Shown here in pieces: positions 9,313 to 23,363 of a stretch of 64,000 nt of DNA. The number at the start of each line of letters is the position of its first letter. Position 1 is the first letter of the stretch. This DNA is from Histomonas meleagridis (Eukaryota; Parabasalia; Tritrichomonadida; Dientamoebidae), in NCBI GenBank assembly GCA_020186115.1, contig WSYJ01000113.1:558001-622000 (forward strand), read 5' to 3'. The position numbers and the translations under genes are program-made. Below the pieces are notes generated by a model, which saw only the letters and a program-made list of their open reading frames with translations, had not been told where the DNA came from and searched no databases.

Positions 9313-12300
9313 ATGAATGAAACAAAAGAAGATGATATTCATCAATTATTAAAATATCAAAAAGGAGATCTTATAAATATGAATTATCCAGGTATACAAA
9401 ATTTATCCACAAGTGTTTTAACACAAAATTCTAAATATTTTGCTTATGCAACGTTATTATCAGTTTATGTTTATGATCAAATCACATTAAAGAATATTAA
9501 TGTTATAACATCACAAAATGCTATTCGAACTATTTCTCTTGCAAGTATTCAAACAGAACTAATAGCTATTAGTTATTATTCTAAAGAAATTCATATTGTT
9601 AATATTTTAAGTCAAGAAATTATACGAACAATTCCTAATGAAGAAATAATTATCTCGATTTGTTGGCGGAATCAAGATTTAACATTATTTTGTTGGTCGT
9701 GTTATTTTTCTATCTTTTTCTTTATTCACTTGATGGGACAACTACAAAAACAGAAATTGGAGATTTTTCTAATATGCGTATAATGGCTATTACACAATTT
9801 AATTATGATAAATATCCAATAATTTTTGGAGGTAATGGGCTTGGACATATAATTCGTATTAACGGACATGAAATTGATACAAAATATTACACTAATGGAG
9901 GGTCAGTTACATCAGTTGAACTTGATCCTAATTGTGAAACGAATTGTTTAGTTATCTTTAAGAATGGCATTGGAATTTTCGACATTCGGAATAACATTGG
10001 ATTAGTTCATTTTATTAAAGGTTTATCATATTCACTTAAAACAGGTGTTTGGTCTACACTATATCCAGGGCTATTTTACACAGGCGATTCACGGACAGGA
10101 ATTTTACGTATTTGGAATTCTACGTCTAATGAACCTAATGAAATCATTTCAATTTCTAATATTGGATTTTCAAGTATGAAATCGATTAAAGAAAATCGAA
10201 TTGCGATTGGGTTTAAAGATGGAACATTTTGTATATATGATATTCAATTCAAAAGAATCATCAAACAAAATATTTCAGGTCATTGGTTTAAATCCATATC
10301 AATTCAATTTTTACCAAATTCTAATGATATATTTGTTACCACAGGTGGCGAAGGTTCTATTTGTATTTGGAATATAAACTCTATAGAACGTATTGATCGC
10401 ATTGAACCAATTGAAAAATTTGGGAAAATGACGTGCATGGACATTTCACCAGGCGGCGGCATTGTTGGCTGCGGCTACGTAAGTGGAATTGTTGGATTAT
10501 TTTCATTACAAACGAAAGTATTAATACAAAACATTAAAATATCAGAAAAACAACCAATTTTAAGTATCAATTTTAATCATTTTCATTCCGAATTATTACT
10601 TATTTGTCAAAAATGTTATGGAATTTATATTTATAATATTGAAACTAAAGAATTTGTATTTAGAACAGAGACACAATATATTTATCCAATTTATGGAATT
10701 TTTATACCTTTTGAAGATAATGGAATAATTTATTCATGTGAATGTGGTTCATTAATTTATAAAGCTAAAAAATAATTCGACGACAATTAACTTAGTTCCA
10801 GAATTAGATGAAAATTCACCGAATACTATAAATTATATTTGTTTTTTTTTTTTTTTTTCCAATTTATTTGTTACAGGTGATATTAAAGGTAATTTAAAGT
10901 TATGGAATTTTAAAGAGAAAACATTTGAAACGATTGGAAATTATAAATATTCCATCACATGCATTAAATTTCATCAATATATTAAAAACATAATTATAAT
11001 TAGTAATATAAAAGGAGAAATTATTATTTACAATTATAAATTAAATATTATTATCACCAAATTTATAGCGCATAATTCGTCAATATTATCATTAGCAATT
11101 TCACCTACGAATTGTTTTCTTTTAATAACATTAGGATTTGAATCATCGATTAAATATTGGTCATTGGATAAAATTTTTAAAGAAAAAATGTTGAAAAAAT
11201 ATTCTTCGATTAGATTCTTTTTATCTTAAACCTTTAAAAGGTCTTGAACAATTAATTAAAATCACTAAACGAAATGAAAAGAAAAAAAAAAAATAAATAT
11301 TTACAAAATTTGATATTCCACATATTAATGATCTTATTAAATTAACCAAAAAATCCATTTCGAAAGAAATTTTAGATCAAAATCATAATGAAACGCGGAT
11401 TATTAAACGTGCCATTAAATCTAAAGAAAAACTTCAACATTTAGCAGAAGTTGAATTATTTCTTGGTAATAATAAACATTATTGTGAAAAAATGTTTAGT
11501 TCAGGTGAATATGATTTATCAGTTGCAATATCAGCGTCAGTTTCATATGAATTTTGGCGTGAAATGATGAACAATCGCTCAAAGTTAATGACAAGTAATA
11601 ATGAAATTTGTAATTATCAACTTGCGATTGGGAATATTGATGAAGCGCTTCAAATATTAATTGAAACTAATGAAGAAGATAAAGCATTAATTATAGCACT
11701 TCAACGAAAATATTCGAATTTAAATCAAAAACAAAATAACGAGGACAACGAAATATAAGAAACAGCGCGCGAAACCATTTCTTGACGAAGAATTTCAAAA
11801 ACAAGATCTTTATCTCGAATATAAATTTGGATATCAACGATCGAAATATTATTTAGAAAAAGGGAATATTTATCTTTCTGCGACATCATATTTAAGTATT
11901 GGCGATATATATTCAGCCGAACATATTTTAATGAAACATGGCGAACCAATTGCAGCGTATTTAATTGATCAAATGTTAACAATTAATAATCCAACGATTA
12001 AAGAACGATTTATAATGATATGTATCAAATTTGGATATGAAAAAGAAATTTTTACCAAATTAAATGAAACAGAAAAGAAACGATTTGTTATATCGATATA
12101 TTTTGAAGATATTCATAAAAGAGAAGAATTTTATCAAGAAATTAATATTGAAGAGCCGACGAAATATTTAACATTTCAAGTAAATAATGAAAAAGAGAAA
12201 ATTCATAATTTGTTCTTAAGTGGAAATCTTTTAGAAGGAATTAAATTGTATTTAAATATTGTTCAAGAAAAATTAAAAACAGATTTTTGTTATATTAAAG

Positions 12301-12737
12301 AACTGAACAAATTTATTGAAACAGTTGAATTAAAATCAGTTCCAGAAGAAATATATTTAAATGTTGTTTGCATTTCATATTATTTTGCGATGTATGAAAA
12401 CATATGGAAAGGTTATAATCACATTGCGAAACTTTTTTCAGAAAAATTAACATCAATAATAACAACGCATGAAATTAAATGGATGAAAAGTTATTTAGAA
12501 GAAATCCAACAATCGATTGAAAAGTTTTGTAACTCAAATACAAGAAAAGAAAACACGATTTATTATCCAGGATATGAATATTTTAATGATAATGAAAAAG
12601 AAAAAGAATTTTATTATGGGAAAACATATATTTTAGAAGATGGTGAAAGTAAAATGAAAATGGAAGATGCGATAATATGGTTTAATTCATCACCATATTC
12701 ACCAGTTAATCATTTTTATAAACATTATATATTTTAA
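9313..12737 (+). pseudogene. WD40/alpha-solenoid protein, left-arm copy, several frame breaks
   Basis: A protein of about 1,130 residues, spread over several frames. The N-terminal 600 or so residues form WD40-like repeats, with blades ending IRIWN, ICIWN, LKLWN and KYWS. They are followed by a helical region containing SVSYEFWREMM and repeated pairs of helices. The WD40-plus-solenoid plan resembles WDR17 and coat-type proteins; this is a tentative match by layout. Breaks relative to the right arm include a short T run at about 9715, an altered base giving a stop at 10773-10775, a T run replacing mixed sequence at about 10842-10858, an extra A at about 11190, an A run at about 11281-11295 and an extra A at about 11729. 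Each is open in the right copy. It lies 67 bases from the divergent coiled-coil gene and ahead of the GT2 gene on the same strand. Confidence 0.68.
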
Positions 12738-12871
12738 ATATGTAAATTTGTTTGTTAATAAAATAAAATTTTAAATTTTATTTTTTTTTATGATGTTGTG
12801 ACACTTTTCAATATTCATTTTTATGAAGCACCCTAATTTTTGATCGGTTTCAAATCATAAAAAAATTCAAA

Positions 12872-13873
12872 ATGTCACCAGAACCACCTTTTATAGCAGA
12901 TTTTTTATCATTTCTTCTTTTTTTTTTTTTTTCTTTTATGTTAGTTTATGCATTTTTGGAACGATTTAATTTTTTCAAGAAATCAAAAACTCGACAAGTT
13001 CAAACAAATAAAAATGAAACAAAAGATATAAAAGAAACATCAACATCACATCAATTTTTTATTGAACCTTCACCTATTCCAGGAGAAAATATTCTTTTTC
13101 CTTCAATTTATGATCTTTCTGAACTTCAATTTTCTATTATAATTCCAATTCGTAATGAAGAAGATCGAATATTTTCATTACTTTCAGATATATATGAATA
13201 TTTTCTAGAATATAAAAGTAAAAATGTTGAGTTTACGTATGAAGTTATTATTGTTAATAATTCATCCAATGATAATACTTATGATATTTCAGTTAATTTC
13301 TCACGAGAACATTCTGAATTTCGAGTTCTTTCATTGCCATATTTCAGTTCATTAAATGAAAGTATTTCCATTTCAGGACTTCGTACGCGGGGCCAATACA
13401 TCTTTTTGTATCTTCCATTTCAAGGTATTCCATTTTCTATCTTTGAAACTTATCAAGAAGAGATAATTAATGATTTATATAACACGGAACGATTTATTAT
13501 TGTTGGTAAATATTTAAAGAATTCGGAAAATGATGAAATTAAGCGTTCATCGCTCTCAGTGTTTTGTGAATATTTAGCGAACAAAGCGCTTGACGTTTAT
13601 GGCGTCAAATCAAGTGCGCGAAACATTTGCGGCGCAGTCATGTTTTCGCGAGAAGCAGGACGAATTATTTTTAGACAACTTAAGATTACGCCATCAGGAT
13701 ATGATTATGAAATGCTTATTATTGCGAAAGCGACAGAAATTAAAGTTAAAGTTGTTCGACTTAACATTGAAAATGAATTTTCATCAACTTTTCCAACGAG
13801 TTATCGAATTAAAACATTTCAAACAGTGTTACAAACGATATTTTCATATTTATTTAATAATAGAAATAATTAA
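12872..13873 (+). CDS. ALG5-like family 2 glycosyltransferase, left-arm copy
   Basis: A 333-residue membrane-anchored GT2 enzyme. A hydrophobic segment at about 10-31 is followed by the GT-A start FSIIIPIRNEEDRI and by YEVIIVNNSSNDNT, which aligns with the VIVVDDGSxDxT region of dolichyl-phosphate glucosyl- and mannosyltransferases. The one-pass N-terminal anchor is as in ALG5, which makes dolichyl-phosphate-glucose on the ER for N-glycosylation. The usual DxD is not obvious: LPFQGIPF occupies that stretch, so activity is uncertain and it may be a divergent paralogue. This copy is open throughout. However, part of its membrane segment is written FFFFSF from a T run, where the right arm has AACAF, suggesting a sequence error here. 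Confidence 0.68.
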   Translation: MSPEPPFIADFLSFLLFFFFSFMLVYAFLERFNFFKKSKTRQVQTNKNETKDIKETSTSHQFFIEPSPIPGENILFPSIYDLSELQFSIIIPIRNEEDRIFSLLSDIYEYFLEYKSKNVEFTYEVIIVNNSSNDNTYDISVNFSREHSEFRVLSLPYFSSLNESISISGLRTRGQYIFLYLPFQGIPFSIFETYQEEIINDLYNTERFIIVGKYLKNSENDEIKRSSLSVFCEYLANKALDVYGVKSSARNICGAVMFSREAGRIIFRQLKITPSGYDYEMLIIAKATEIKVKVVRLNIENEFSSTFPTSYRIKTFQTVLQTIFSYLFNNRNN

Positions 13874-14008
13874 TGAATCATTTTATCTTTTTTTTTTTTT
13901 TAATAAAAATATATATTTTTATAATTTAATTTAATTTTTTTTTTAATGAAGAATACACTTTTAAATAAAACATTCAAATCATTTCAGTATTAAAACGATT
14001 AATTTCCA

Positions 14009-17000
14009 ATGAATGAAGAAGATGAAGGTGTGCAAAAGGTTATAGATTTATTTACAAATAAACTTAATGAAATATCAAAAGCGAAATCAGGGAAAAATCG
14101 TGATCCTAATTTAGTTGATGCTATTTTTTTCTTTCATAATATTATTAACTTACGACCAGATTTAATTGAAACTAATCGACGTTTTGCACAATTATCAGTT
14201 TCATTACTTGAAGCCACATTAAATTTTTTTACGATTCTTACAACAAATAATCAACTAATTAATGCAATTTTACGAGATTTTATATTTATAGCGAAACATA
14301 CACATTTATTACCTTCATCAATACATTATATTGATTTAGTTATTCATGTAATTTTACGATTTCCAGATTTTAGTACTTCAGAACTTATTCCAGAATTTTT
14401 TTCGACAGTATTTCAATTTCCGAATTTTATTTCATCATTTTTCTTCGATCCATCTATTGAACAATTTATCTTTATATTTTTCTTTAAAGAATCATATTTA
14501 AAATCAAGTTTAATATTTATTGATATTTTTTAAGAAAGAATCGATTTTCCCGAATAATTTAAATTCTAATTCATTTTATATTATTAATTTTGTAAAGAAA
14601 ACATTAATACAAAATGTGACAATACCAAAAATTTGTATTGAGAACACGATTATATTTATAAGTATTTATTTAAGGAAAATCATTGAAGTTAAAGAAGAAC
14701 TTTTTTAATGAATTTTTTAATAACAATCATAATAATACATTTGATATCTTTTATAATTATTTAAAAGTAACACCAAATATTTCATTATCGAAATATTTTT
14801 CTATATTATTAACACTTCCTAATAATAAAATAATCCCTAATAATAATATATTAAGAATTGTTTATAATGAAATATTTAAAGAAGAAAATTGTAATTTAAT
14901 AAAATATTATTTATTTTATTCTATTTATTTATTCATATTAAACAATGAAATTGAATTTAATATCTTTAAAGAAGAATTTCCACTTCAAAATATAATTAAT
15001 AAAATAAATATTAATGAAAATAATTTTCAAGAATTAATATTAAATATTATTCAAATATTAACAAATAAAAAATTCGAAAGTTCAATTGACTTATTTATCG
15101 AATATTTAAATCAATATAAAAGTAATTTATTATTTCAAAAAGCATCAATTATATTAAATGAATTAATCGAAAAGAATGAATTTAAATTAAGTTTCAAACA
15201 ACAACAACAACTTTATAATTTTTATGAAGATTTAAATCATAATGAAGAAATATTTGAACAAATATTAATTAAATATCGATCATTTCAAGCACTTTTTTTG
15301 ATTCTTTATCAAAATTATGAAAACAAACGTAAAGAATTATTTTTAGAATTATTAAAATCTTATAAAAATTTTGATGATAATAATTTAATATTTTCGATTA
15401 TAACATTTGATAATAATTCACGAATCATTCAAATTTTTTTAAATGAGATTAATAATAATTCATCAAAAAATTTATTTTTATTATTAATTAATTTAATTAA
15501 AAGTTCGAATAATTTTTTAAATGAGTTTTTAAATATCAATGGATTTTTTAATTCTTGAACAACGATTAAATTTAATCAAAGAGAAATATATTCTTAAATT
15601 ATTAAAATCATTTTTAAGTAATACATTTCAAGATAAATTAAATGAAACATTACTTTCATTAAATATTACACATATTTTATATAAATTAAATATTAAAACA
15701 TATCAAAAGTTAATATTTGGGAAAAGTTTTCTTCAATTACCAGTATTTATCCCAATGTTAAAATATCCTCCAATTATAACATCACAATTTGATATCATTA
15801 ATTTCTCTAAATATTCTATTCCTATTTATCTTAAATTAAATAAAAATATTCCAAATTTATATCAAATTTCAAATCGTTATATTACTAAATCATTTCTTAA
15901 AACATTAATTCGAAAACAAAATATTAATTTTGAAGAATTAATTGATATTAAAAAAGATCATTTTCCAATTTATGAATTTTTACCATATTCAAATCATATT
16001 ACAATTAAATTTCAACAAGAATTAGAAAATATATCATTTTGGTTTAAAATTACGAAAAATTTCACGAATGAATTTCAAATCTTTCAAAGTAAAACATTTA
16101 CGATAATTATTAAGAATGAAGAACTTCAATTTTTACAAAATTCGATCATGATTAATCATAATAAATGGTATTTTATAAGTATTATGAAGAATAAAATTTA
16201 TGTTAATAATAATTCATATCAAATTAATGAACGAATTAACATCAAAGAAATTATATTTGGATCAATAATCCCGAATAATATTTTATGGTCTTTATCATTT
16301 AATATTCGAGAGATTTCTAATTATAATGAAATAGAAAATTTATATAAGAAAGGACCAAATTATTTAATCATTGATTCAACATTAATTAATTTACCAAAGA
16401 ATAATTTGTTTATACCTTATTATGGATTTTCATATTATTTACAATTTCCTTATTATAATTATAAATTTATTCAAATGATTAAAAAATTGTAACGAAGAAA
16501 ACAAATTTTTAGAAATGTTTTCTACATTAATTAATTATTTGAAAGTTAATAATAATAATAATAATAATAACAATAAAATATTTTATTATATTTTTAAATA
16601 TATTAAATGATAAAAAAGAATTTATTAAAGAAATTCATTTAAACAAATTAATTAATTATTTAATTTTAACCAAAAATTTAATGTTATATAAAACATTTTT
16701 ATATAATTATTTGTTTTGGGAAAATATTTCGAAAGAATTATTAAAATATTTAAGTGAAATTATTTATATAAATATTATTCAAAACAAACAAATAAAAGAA
16801 TTTATTAATGATACATTTGAATTATTTGTTTCATTAATTAAATTTTATGAAAATGAAGAAAAACGAATTATAATTATTCAATTCTTAATTAAGACTACAG
16901 AATTTCTTAAAGATAATAAATATTTAATTAAGTTAATTCTTGTTATATTTTATGTACAAAAATTTAAATTTAACAAATGAAATAAAAATATTTTTCTTGA

Positions 17001-20000
17001 AAGAATTTCCAATTAAGAATAATTTAACAGAAACGAATTTAATTATTAAATTATTAACAACGAAATCATTAAATTTCAATTTTAATATCTTTGAATTATT
17101 ATATAAGATTCAAAAGAATAAAAATTGAAATTAATTTTCCTAAATTAATAAATCTCTATAAATTTCTTAATAACAAACATTATTTCTATGAATTATTTTC
17201 ATTATTAACAGATATTAAATCTAATTATGAACTTAGTTTAATTGAATGTTATTCTAATCAAAATATTAAATATCCGAATATATTACCAAATATAATTTTA
17301 TTAATATTTATTAGTTTAATAATTTTAATATATTCTAATCAAACTAAACAAAATATCAATGAATATTTATCACAAATTACTAAAGAATCGATTGAACTTT
17401 TATTAAAATATATTCAAAATACGCCAAATTATTTCCAAAATAACAAAGAAATCATTAATATCATTGAAATCTTTTGTCCATTAATACCAAATATCTTAAA
17501 TTTGAAACATAAAAACTTTGAAAAAGAAACGATTTTAATTAATCAAAAATTATTAAATGATAAATTTAATAATATTATCAATGAATTTGAATTAAATGAA
17601 AGTTTGAAAACGATAATTTTGAAATCGAAAACGATACAAGAATTTCCACGACAAGAAATCATTACTAAATATAAAAACAAATTTAATTTTTATAATAATA
17701 TACAAAAAATTATTAAAAAAGATTTAACTTAAAAATTATTGAAAACAATGAAATAAATTATAATGAATTAACTAATTATTTAAATGGAATTAAATATACA
17801 GAATTTGTTGTATATTTAATATTAAATAATTTAAAACAATTTCCAGACATATTATTTGAAGTGATTTATTTTTATCCATTTCAATCACAAGAATTCATTA
17901 ATTTATATTGTATTTATCCGATTGAATTATTCTTTACATTATGTAACAACAAAAATTATATTCAAAATGATATTAATTTATTTGAACAAATTTTACTATT
18001 TTTAGTATATAATATTCGAAATAATATATTAATACAAATATTACCAAAAGTTTATAATTCTATATTAAGTTTTATTAATAGGATAATTACAGAAATTAAT
18101 ATAGAAAATAATAATATTTTAAAGTTATTACGTGAAATTATATATAATTTATGTAAAATTGTTATAGAAAAGAATCGAATTTATTGTATTTCAATCTTAA
18201 TAAATTATAATAATATCTTTTTAAATAAAGAAATATTTAATAACAATGAATTTATAGTTTTAATCTTAAGTGAATTTATTCCATTTTTAATTCAAGAAGA
18301 TAATAATAAAACGATTAAATTACTTCAAATGTTTTGGCCGAATTCATTTATTTTTTCTACATATTTTATAGGACAATTTACATATGAAGTTTATGAAATT
18401 ATTAATAAATGTATTGAAACAGAAGAAAACAATTTGATTGAATGGGTTGAAAACTCACCCAAAATTGTACATGATTTTATCAGTAAAATAAATGAAGAAA
18501 AAGAAGAAAACAAAAAAATTATTTTTATACAAAATTTACAATTCAACAATTTTAAGGATTTACAAAAAAGTTATTATGAAAATATTAAAAAGAATGAAAT
18601 TATAATAATATCGAATAAATTAATTGATAAATATTATGAAATTATATCGACTAAAATATATAAAATATTTAATCAATTAATATTTACAAAAATTTATCGA
18701 AATTCAGAAAAAATTAATATATATAAAGAATATGTTAATATTAAATATTTAATGATTAAAAACAAAAACATTTTAAATCAAGAAATTTATTATTTTTCAC
18801 AACCTTTTTGGCCTTCACGTGTTATAACACCATTTTATAATTTTAATTATGATAAACAAAAATTCATAAAAACGCATCCAGTTATCGAATATTTAAGTTT
18901 TAATTCTAATTATAATGAATTTGGAGAAATAATTTCACAATTTAATTGTAAATTTCTTTATTTAAAATATAAATTTGATTCTATTGTATTTATATATAAA
19001 TCATATTTATTAATATTAATTAATAGTAATTTAATTAATAATAATAATCAAATGATATTTTATGAACATCAAAATGATAATAACTTTAATGAAATAGTAA
19101 ATAATTTTGGATTTTCTAATTTTTCATATTATTTTCAACATCCTTTACTTATATTATCATTTTCTAAATTAATTTATTATAATACATTTGATAATAACAT
19201 TCAATTTTATTTTCTTAATAGTAATACATTTATAATAAATTGTATTCATGATAATAATATTAATATAATTAATAATTTAATTCATTCCATTAATTTAAAC
19301 ATTGAAATTAATTCTAATTTTATCAAATTTAATGAACTTCTTCAACCAAAGAAGTTAATTACATATTATAAAAATAATTTTCTTTCAACATTTGAATTTT
19401 TAATTTATTTAAATGGTTTTAATAATCATTCATTTATTAATAAACAAAAAGATTTAATATTACCAAAACCGAAACAAATTACAAAACTTAAAACATTTTG
19501 TTCACAAGAAATAATTTATCCATTTTATTATTGTTCAGATTTTTTAAATGATAATAATAATAATAATAATAATAATAATCAAATTATTACTAAAAATATT
19601 TCATTCATTGAAAGTAATAATGAAAATTTTATGGAATTTTTAAATAATAAATTTAATATTAAAATTACTAATTTAATAATTAATAAACAAAATTTAATAC
19701 AAAAAATTCAAGAAATTATTAATAATAAAAATAAATTCCTTCAACAAGAAAATAATCAAATTTTTCATAATTTTGATAAAGATAAAATCATTTTAAGTAC
19801 TAAAAACAATTTTTTAATCTTTATTAATGAAATTGGAGTTATTGATATATTTCATATTATTTATATGAACTTTATCCCAAAATTAATAAATCCAATTTCG
19901 AATTATATTATTCCTTTAAATAGTAAAATATCGATTAATGAACATGATTTAATTGGATGTATTGTTAAAGATAATAAAATAATAATATTTGATATCATTC

Positions 20001-20275
20001 GAGGTTTTACATTACGAAGATTTGAAATATCAGAAATAGTTAATGGAAGTGAATTTAATGAAAAGTTTGGATATATTGTGTTTTGGAATAAAAGTAATTT
20101 ATATTTATATAGTATTAATGGAACATTTATCACTAAATATGAAGTTTCTGATAAAATTATTAAATTAATTTGTACATATGATAAATTTATTGTTTATATT
20201 AACAACGAAAATAAACAAAAATTTATTAGTTATGATATATCTCGAAATAGTTTTATGAATATATCTAAAATATAA
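14009..20275 (+). pseudogene. BEACH-family giant protein, left-arm copy, frameshifted
   Basis: About 2,085 codons, spread over many frames. Visible parts are a long helical N-terminal half, a concanavalin-like segment at roughly 670-780 (FWFKI through MINHNKWYFISI), a PH-BEACH-like stretch (SFSKLIYYN then IQFYFLN), a shortened BEACH core near 1790-1870 (STFEFLIYLNG, EIIYPFYYCSDFL) and a C-terminal beta-propeller-like tail. BEACH proteins act in vesicle fusion, lysosome and phagosome traffic. The coding sequence is extremely AT-rich with Asn runs from (AAT)n. Breaks against the right arm include T runs at about 14530, 14697 and 15545 and A runs at about 16484 and 17124. Nearly all are single-base homopolymer changes. 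It is probably an intact gene in the living cell if these are sequencing errors. Confidence 0.7.
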
Positions 20276-21213
20276 ATATTAAATAAAAATATATTATGTT
20301 TAAAAGTTTTGTTTTTGTCAAATGATATAATCTCTTTCTTGGAAGGGATTCATTGAAACTTCACATTTTAAATCATAAACACTTCTTTTTGTAGAAAACT
20401 TTGTAATTAAAAATTATAACTTCAGCTTTTTATATAAGGTTAATCATTACATGAAATATATTCTTTTAAATTTCTTCTAACAATGTTTGAACAATATTTC
20501 ATATTAATAAATTTTAATTGATTAATGTTCATTATAATTTATAAAAAATCGATATCAATTAAAAAATTAATTGTAAAATTTGTGACGGTTATTGAATATT
20601 CAAAATTGAATGGTTTATAAAGAAGGAAAATTTATTTTTAAGTTTCCAAAAGATGTAGAAAAATTTCAAAAAACTAGTAAAAATCCGAAGCTATTCATAA
20701 AATTTCCAATGTAATTATAAAAATTTTGTTTTAAAATTTGTAAATTGATAATGGCTGAATAAGACAGTGTCAGCCAACTTTCCCTCTTATCGATTTATTT
20801 TAAATTTTAAAATTATTTGTAATATGCTTAGTGCATTCTAGTATATAACATATAATGACAGCAGACAAATTTTTATGAAGATGAAATAATTTTTAAAAAA
20901 TTTCATTTCCTTTGAATTTAGTCACTTTTCATTTAAATTTGTATATAATACAATACACTTTTTAAACCCAAAATGATCGTCTATATCAAAACAACACAAT
21001 CCATCAGTCAGAGGTTTATACACACAATATTGATTAAAGAAATATTGAAAAGTAGTTTTACTTACTGTTCAATTTCGGATAATACCTGGAAGCAATGTTT
21101 CTTCCAACTTTATTAGTCAATCTGTGTTTTGAAGCAGTCAGAATCCAATTTTGATTTGAAATCTTATTAGTAAATGTTAATTCTTTAGTAAGGCTGTCAA
21201 TTAAATTAGCATC
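20276..21213. other. Intergenic region spanning the left inner junction
   Basis: Positions 20276-20757 are shared with the right arm. After 20757 the sequence is unique. A GACAGTGTCAG motif lies at 20764-20774. No gene is seen. Confidence 0.5.
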
Positions 21214-23363
21214 CTACTCATTATAATTTGAGTTTATGAATTCATTATCAATATCTTGTAACAGATTATAAGCAGCACTTTCTCTTGAAAAAACTTGTCC
21301 ACATAAATAAAATAACTTTACTAAAAATATCTTACAATTCCGAACTTCTTCGTTTGTAAGTACAATATTTCCTTCTTCCAATATCCCAGTTTCAAACATT
21401 CTTCTTGAAATTCTTTCATTTACAAAATAATTGTATTTTCTAGAAATAACAATGCCATCAAATGCCCGTTTTATGGATTCTATGGTTTGCTTATTTCCTG
21501 CTTTATTTCTAAGAAATGCAAAGAAATGTTCTGATTTAATGGTTCCTATTCTAGATAAACTACATTTGTCTTTTATATAACTAATTCCTAATAAAACAGC
21601 AAAAAAAGCATTAAAACAATCAACACAATAATTCATTGAGAAGATAGAAAAAAAGTTTTCTTTTTTCGACTCTTTGTTTTGTGAGGACCCTTGTAACTTC
21701 AATCCTGCTTAATAAAAGTACATGATAAATAAACCAACATATGCCCAAATTGTTCTCTCTCTCCTACACACTGTTTTGTCTCGTAAAATCATATTCATGC
21801 ATGTCATTGGCAAGAGATATAAAACTGAAGCCTAATGTTTATTATGAATAGCATTTTCTAATGTTCTTCCATTCAAAATAGCAATCGGATAGAAGTCATC
21901 CATTGCATCATGACTACTATTTTTAAGAAAACAATCAGTAAGCGTTATATCATAACTCTTAATTAAATCAATATAAACTACATTAACATTTTGATGTTTC
22001 TTTTGATAATTTATTTGATTATTTTTACATACAAATAAATTGTTGTTTTTTACAAGTCTTTTTCTGGCCCTTTTTAACAAATTGACCATATCATTCGAAT
22101 ATGTTTGTGTAGGAATTGGAAATTCATTATAATATGGATTATTTGTAAATTCTTTTGATATTTCATTGAATTGTTCTCCAAATTTGCTTCTATAATGAGT
22201 ATCAGAGTCAGTTGATATTATCGTAATATTTAAATTAACATCTTTCAATTTTATACAGATTTCTTCTATTTTTTTATTAACTTTATCATTTGCTGCACCA
22301 TTATTTGACAGATATACATGAATAGGAAAGCATGGTGTTGCAGAGTGAGGACAAATTGTAAAAACAAACATTCCTCCAATAAAATTTTTTTTGTCTACGT
22401 TTTCTTTCCATAATTCTTTATAAAGATTAATGTCTCGACGATAATCATCAGGTTTATATTTGAAAACGATTGGTTTATTAATATATATGTAACATTTTCA
22501 TTTTTATCCAAAATCAAATCCTCATCGACTTTCATTACATCAATGAATAGGGTTGCAGTTGTAGTGTCGATTTTATAGAGATTCTCTCCGAAATTAATAA
22601 ATTCTAATTATATTATCAATAATATTTAAAAATTTTTCAAAAGATGGTATAAATGATTCCTTCATCCATTTTTTAATTGAATATATTGATGGACCTTGGA
22701 ATAAATTACCGTGAAATCCATTAGATTTAGAATATCAAATATATTCTTTGATCCAATACGCTTTTGTTCTATCATCATAAACTGAATGATGACCAAGTCC
22801 TAAATTATTTCGACACTGATTAATTAAATGTTCAAAATCATCATCGTATTTTTGTATTTCATTTTTATCACTAAAGTCGTTTATAGCTAACTCGATTATT
22901 GGATTTTGTTTAATATTTTTTGTTTGTTTCTGAGATCTCATAAATTCCATTTTATTCTTTGACATTTCTTTTTGAACTTTTTCCCTAATCTTTTTTTTTT
23001 CTGGTGTGTTGTGTATATAAATTTTATACTTTCGATTTGATATGCATTAACTTGAACTTTATTATTATCAACTCTATCCTCATCGTGATTATATTGAATT
23101 TCATCATTATCAACTCTATTCTCATCATAATTGCTTTTAATTTCATATGAAATAGGGTAACATTCGAATAAGGATGTGTTGTTCACTAAATTAATTACCG
23201 AAGGAATTATAGTTCTACATGCATTTTCTGATCTAGTCGGTATTTTAATATTTGATGTGTTACTTGTTAATTTTGGTTTGGATAATGAACAAAAAATTTC
23301 ATCATTTGACCAGTTTTTGTTTTGATTTGGATATCCATTTAATAATGAATTATAATGTAACAT
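21214..23363 (-). pseudogene. Decayed transposase-like gene
   Basis: Read on the minus strand from 23363 to 21214, five blocks in shifting frames form one protein of about 700 residues. The order is a low-complexity acidic N-terminus, a block ending DDRTKAYWIKEYI, a block with FQGPSIYSIKKWMKE, then LFIDVMKVDEDLIL, then ISTDSDTHY, and finally GTIKSEHFFAFLRNKAG. This order (a proline-serine helix with tryptophan, an acidic Asp motif after aliphatic residues, a second Asp motif, and an S-E-xFF-xxxR stretch) resembles cut-and-paste transposases of the P-element/THAP9 kind, but the match is by eye. Frame changes near 23000, 22735, 22600 and 22480 and a gap at about 21710-21830 mark it as dead. It lies in the spacer beside the inner palindrome junction. 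Confidence 0.5.

Larger units (their letters stand above)
5597..20757 (+). repeat. Left arm of a 15 kb inverted duplication
   Basis: This segment matches the reverse complement of 30171-45018 almost base for base, including genes, intergenic DNA and an AT microsatellite. Outer similarity fades around 5597-5610 (45005-45018 on the other side), where mismatches accumulate. The inner edge is sharp, ending at ATGGCTG near 20757 (30171). The main structural difference is about 310 extra bases near 7800-8110. Otherwise I saw mostly single-base homopolymer changes and a few substitution clusters, for example near 18070-18100. Compared with the right arm, this copy has several places where mixed sequence is replaced by a pure T or A run. 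Confidence 0.93.
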
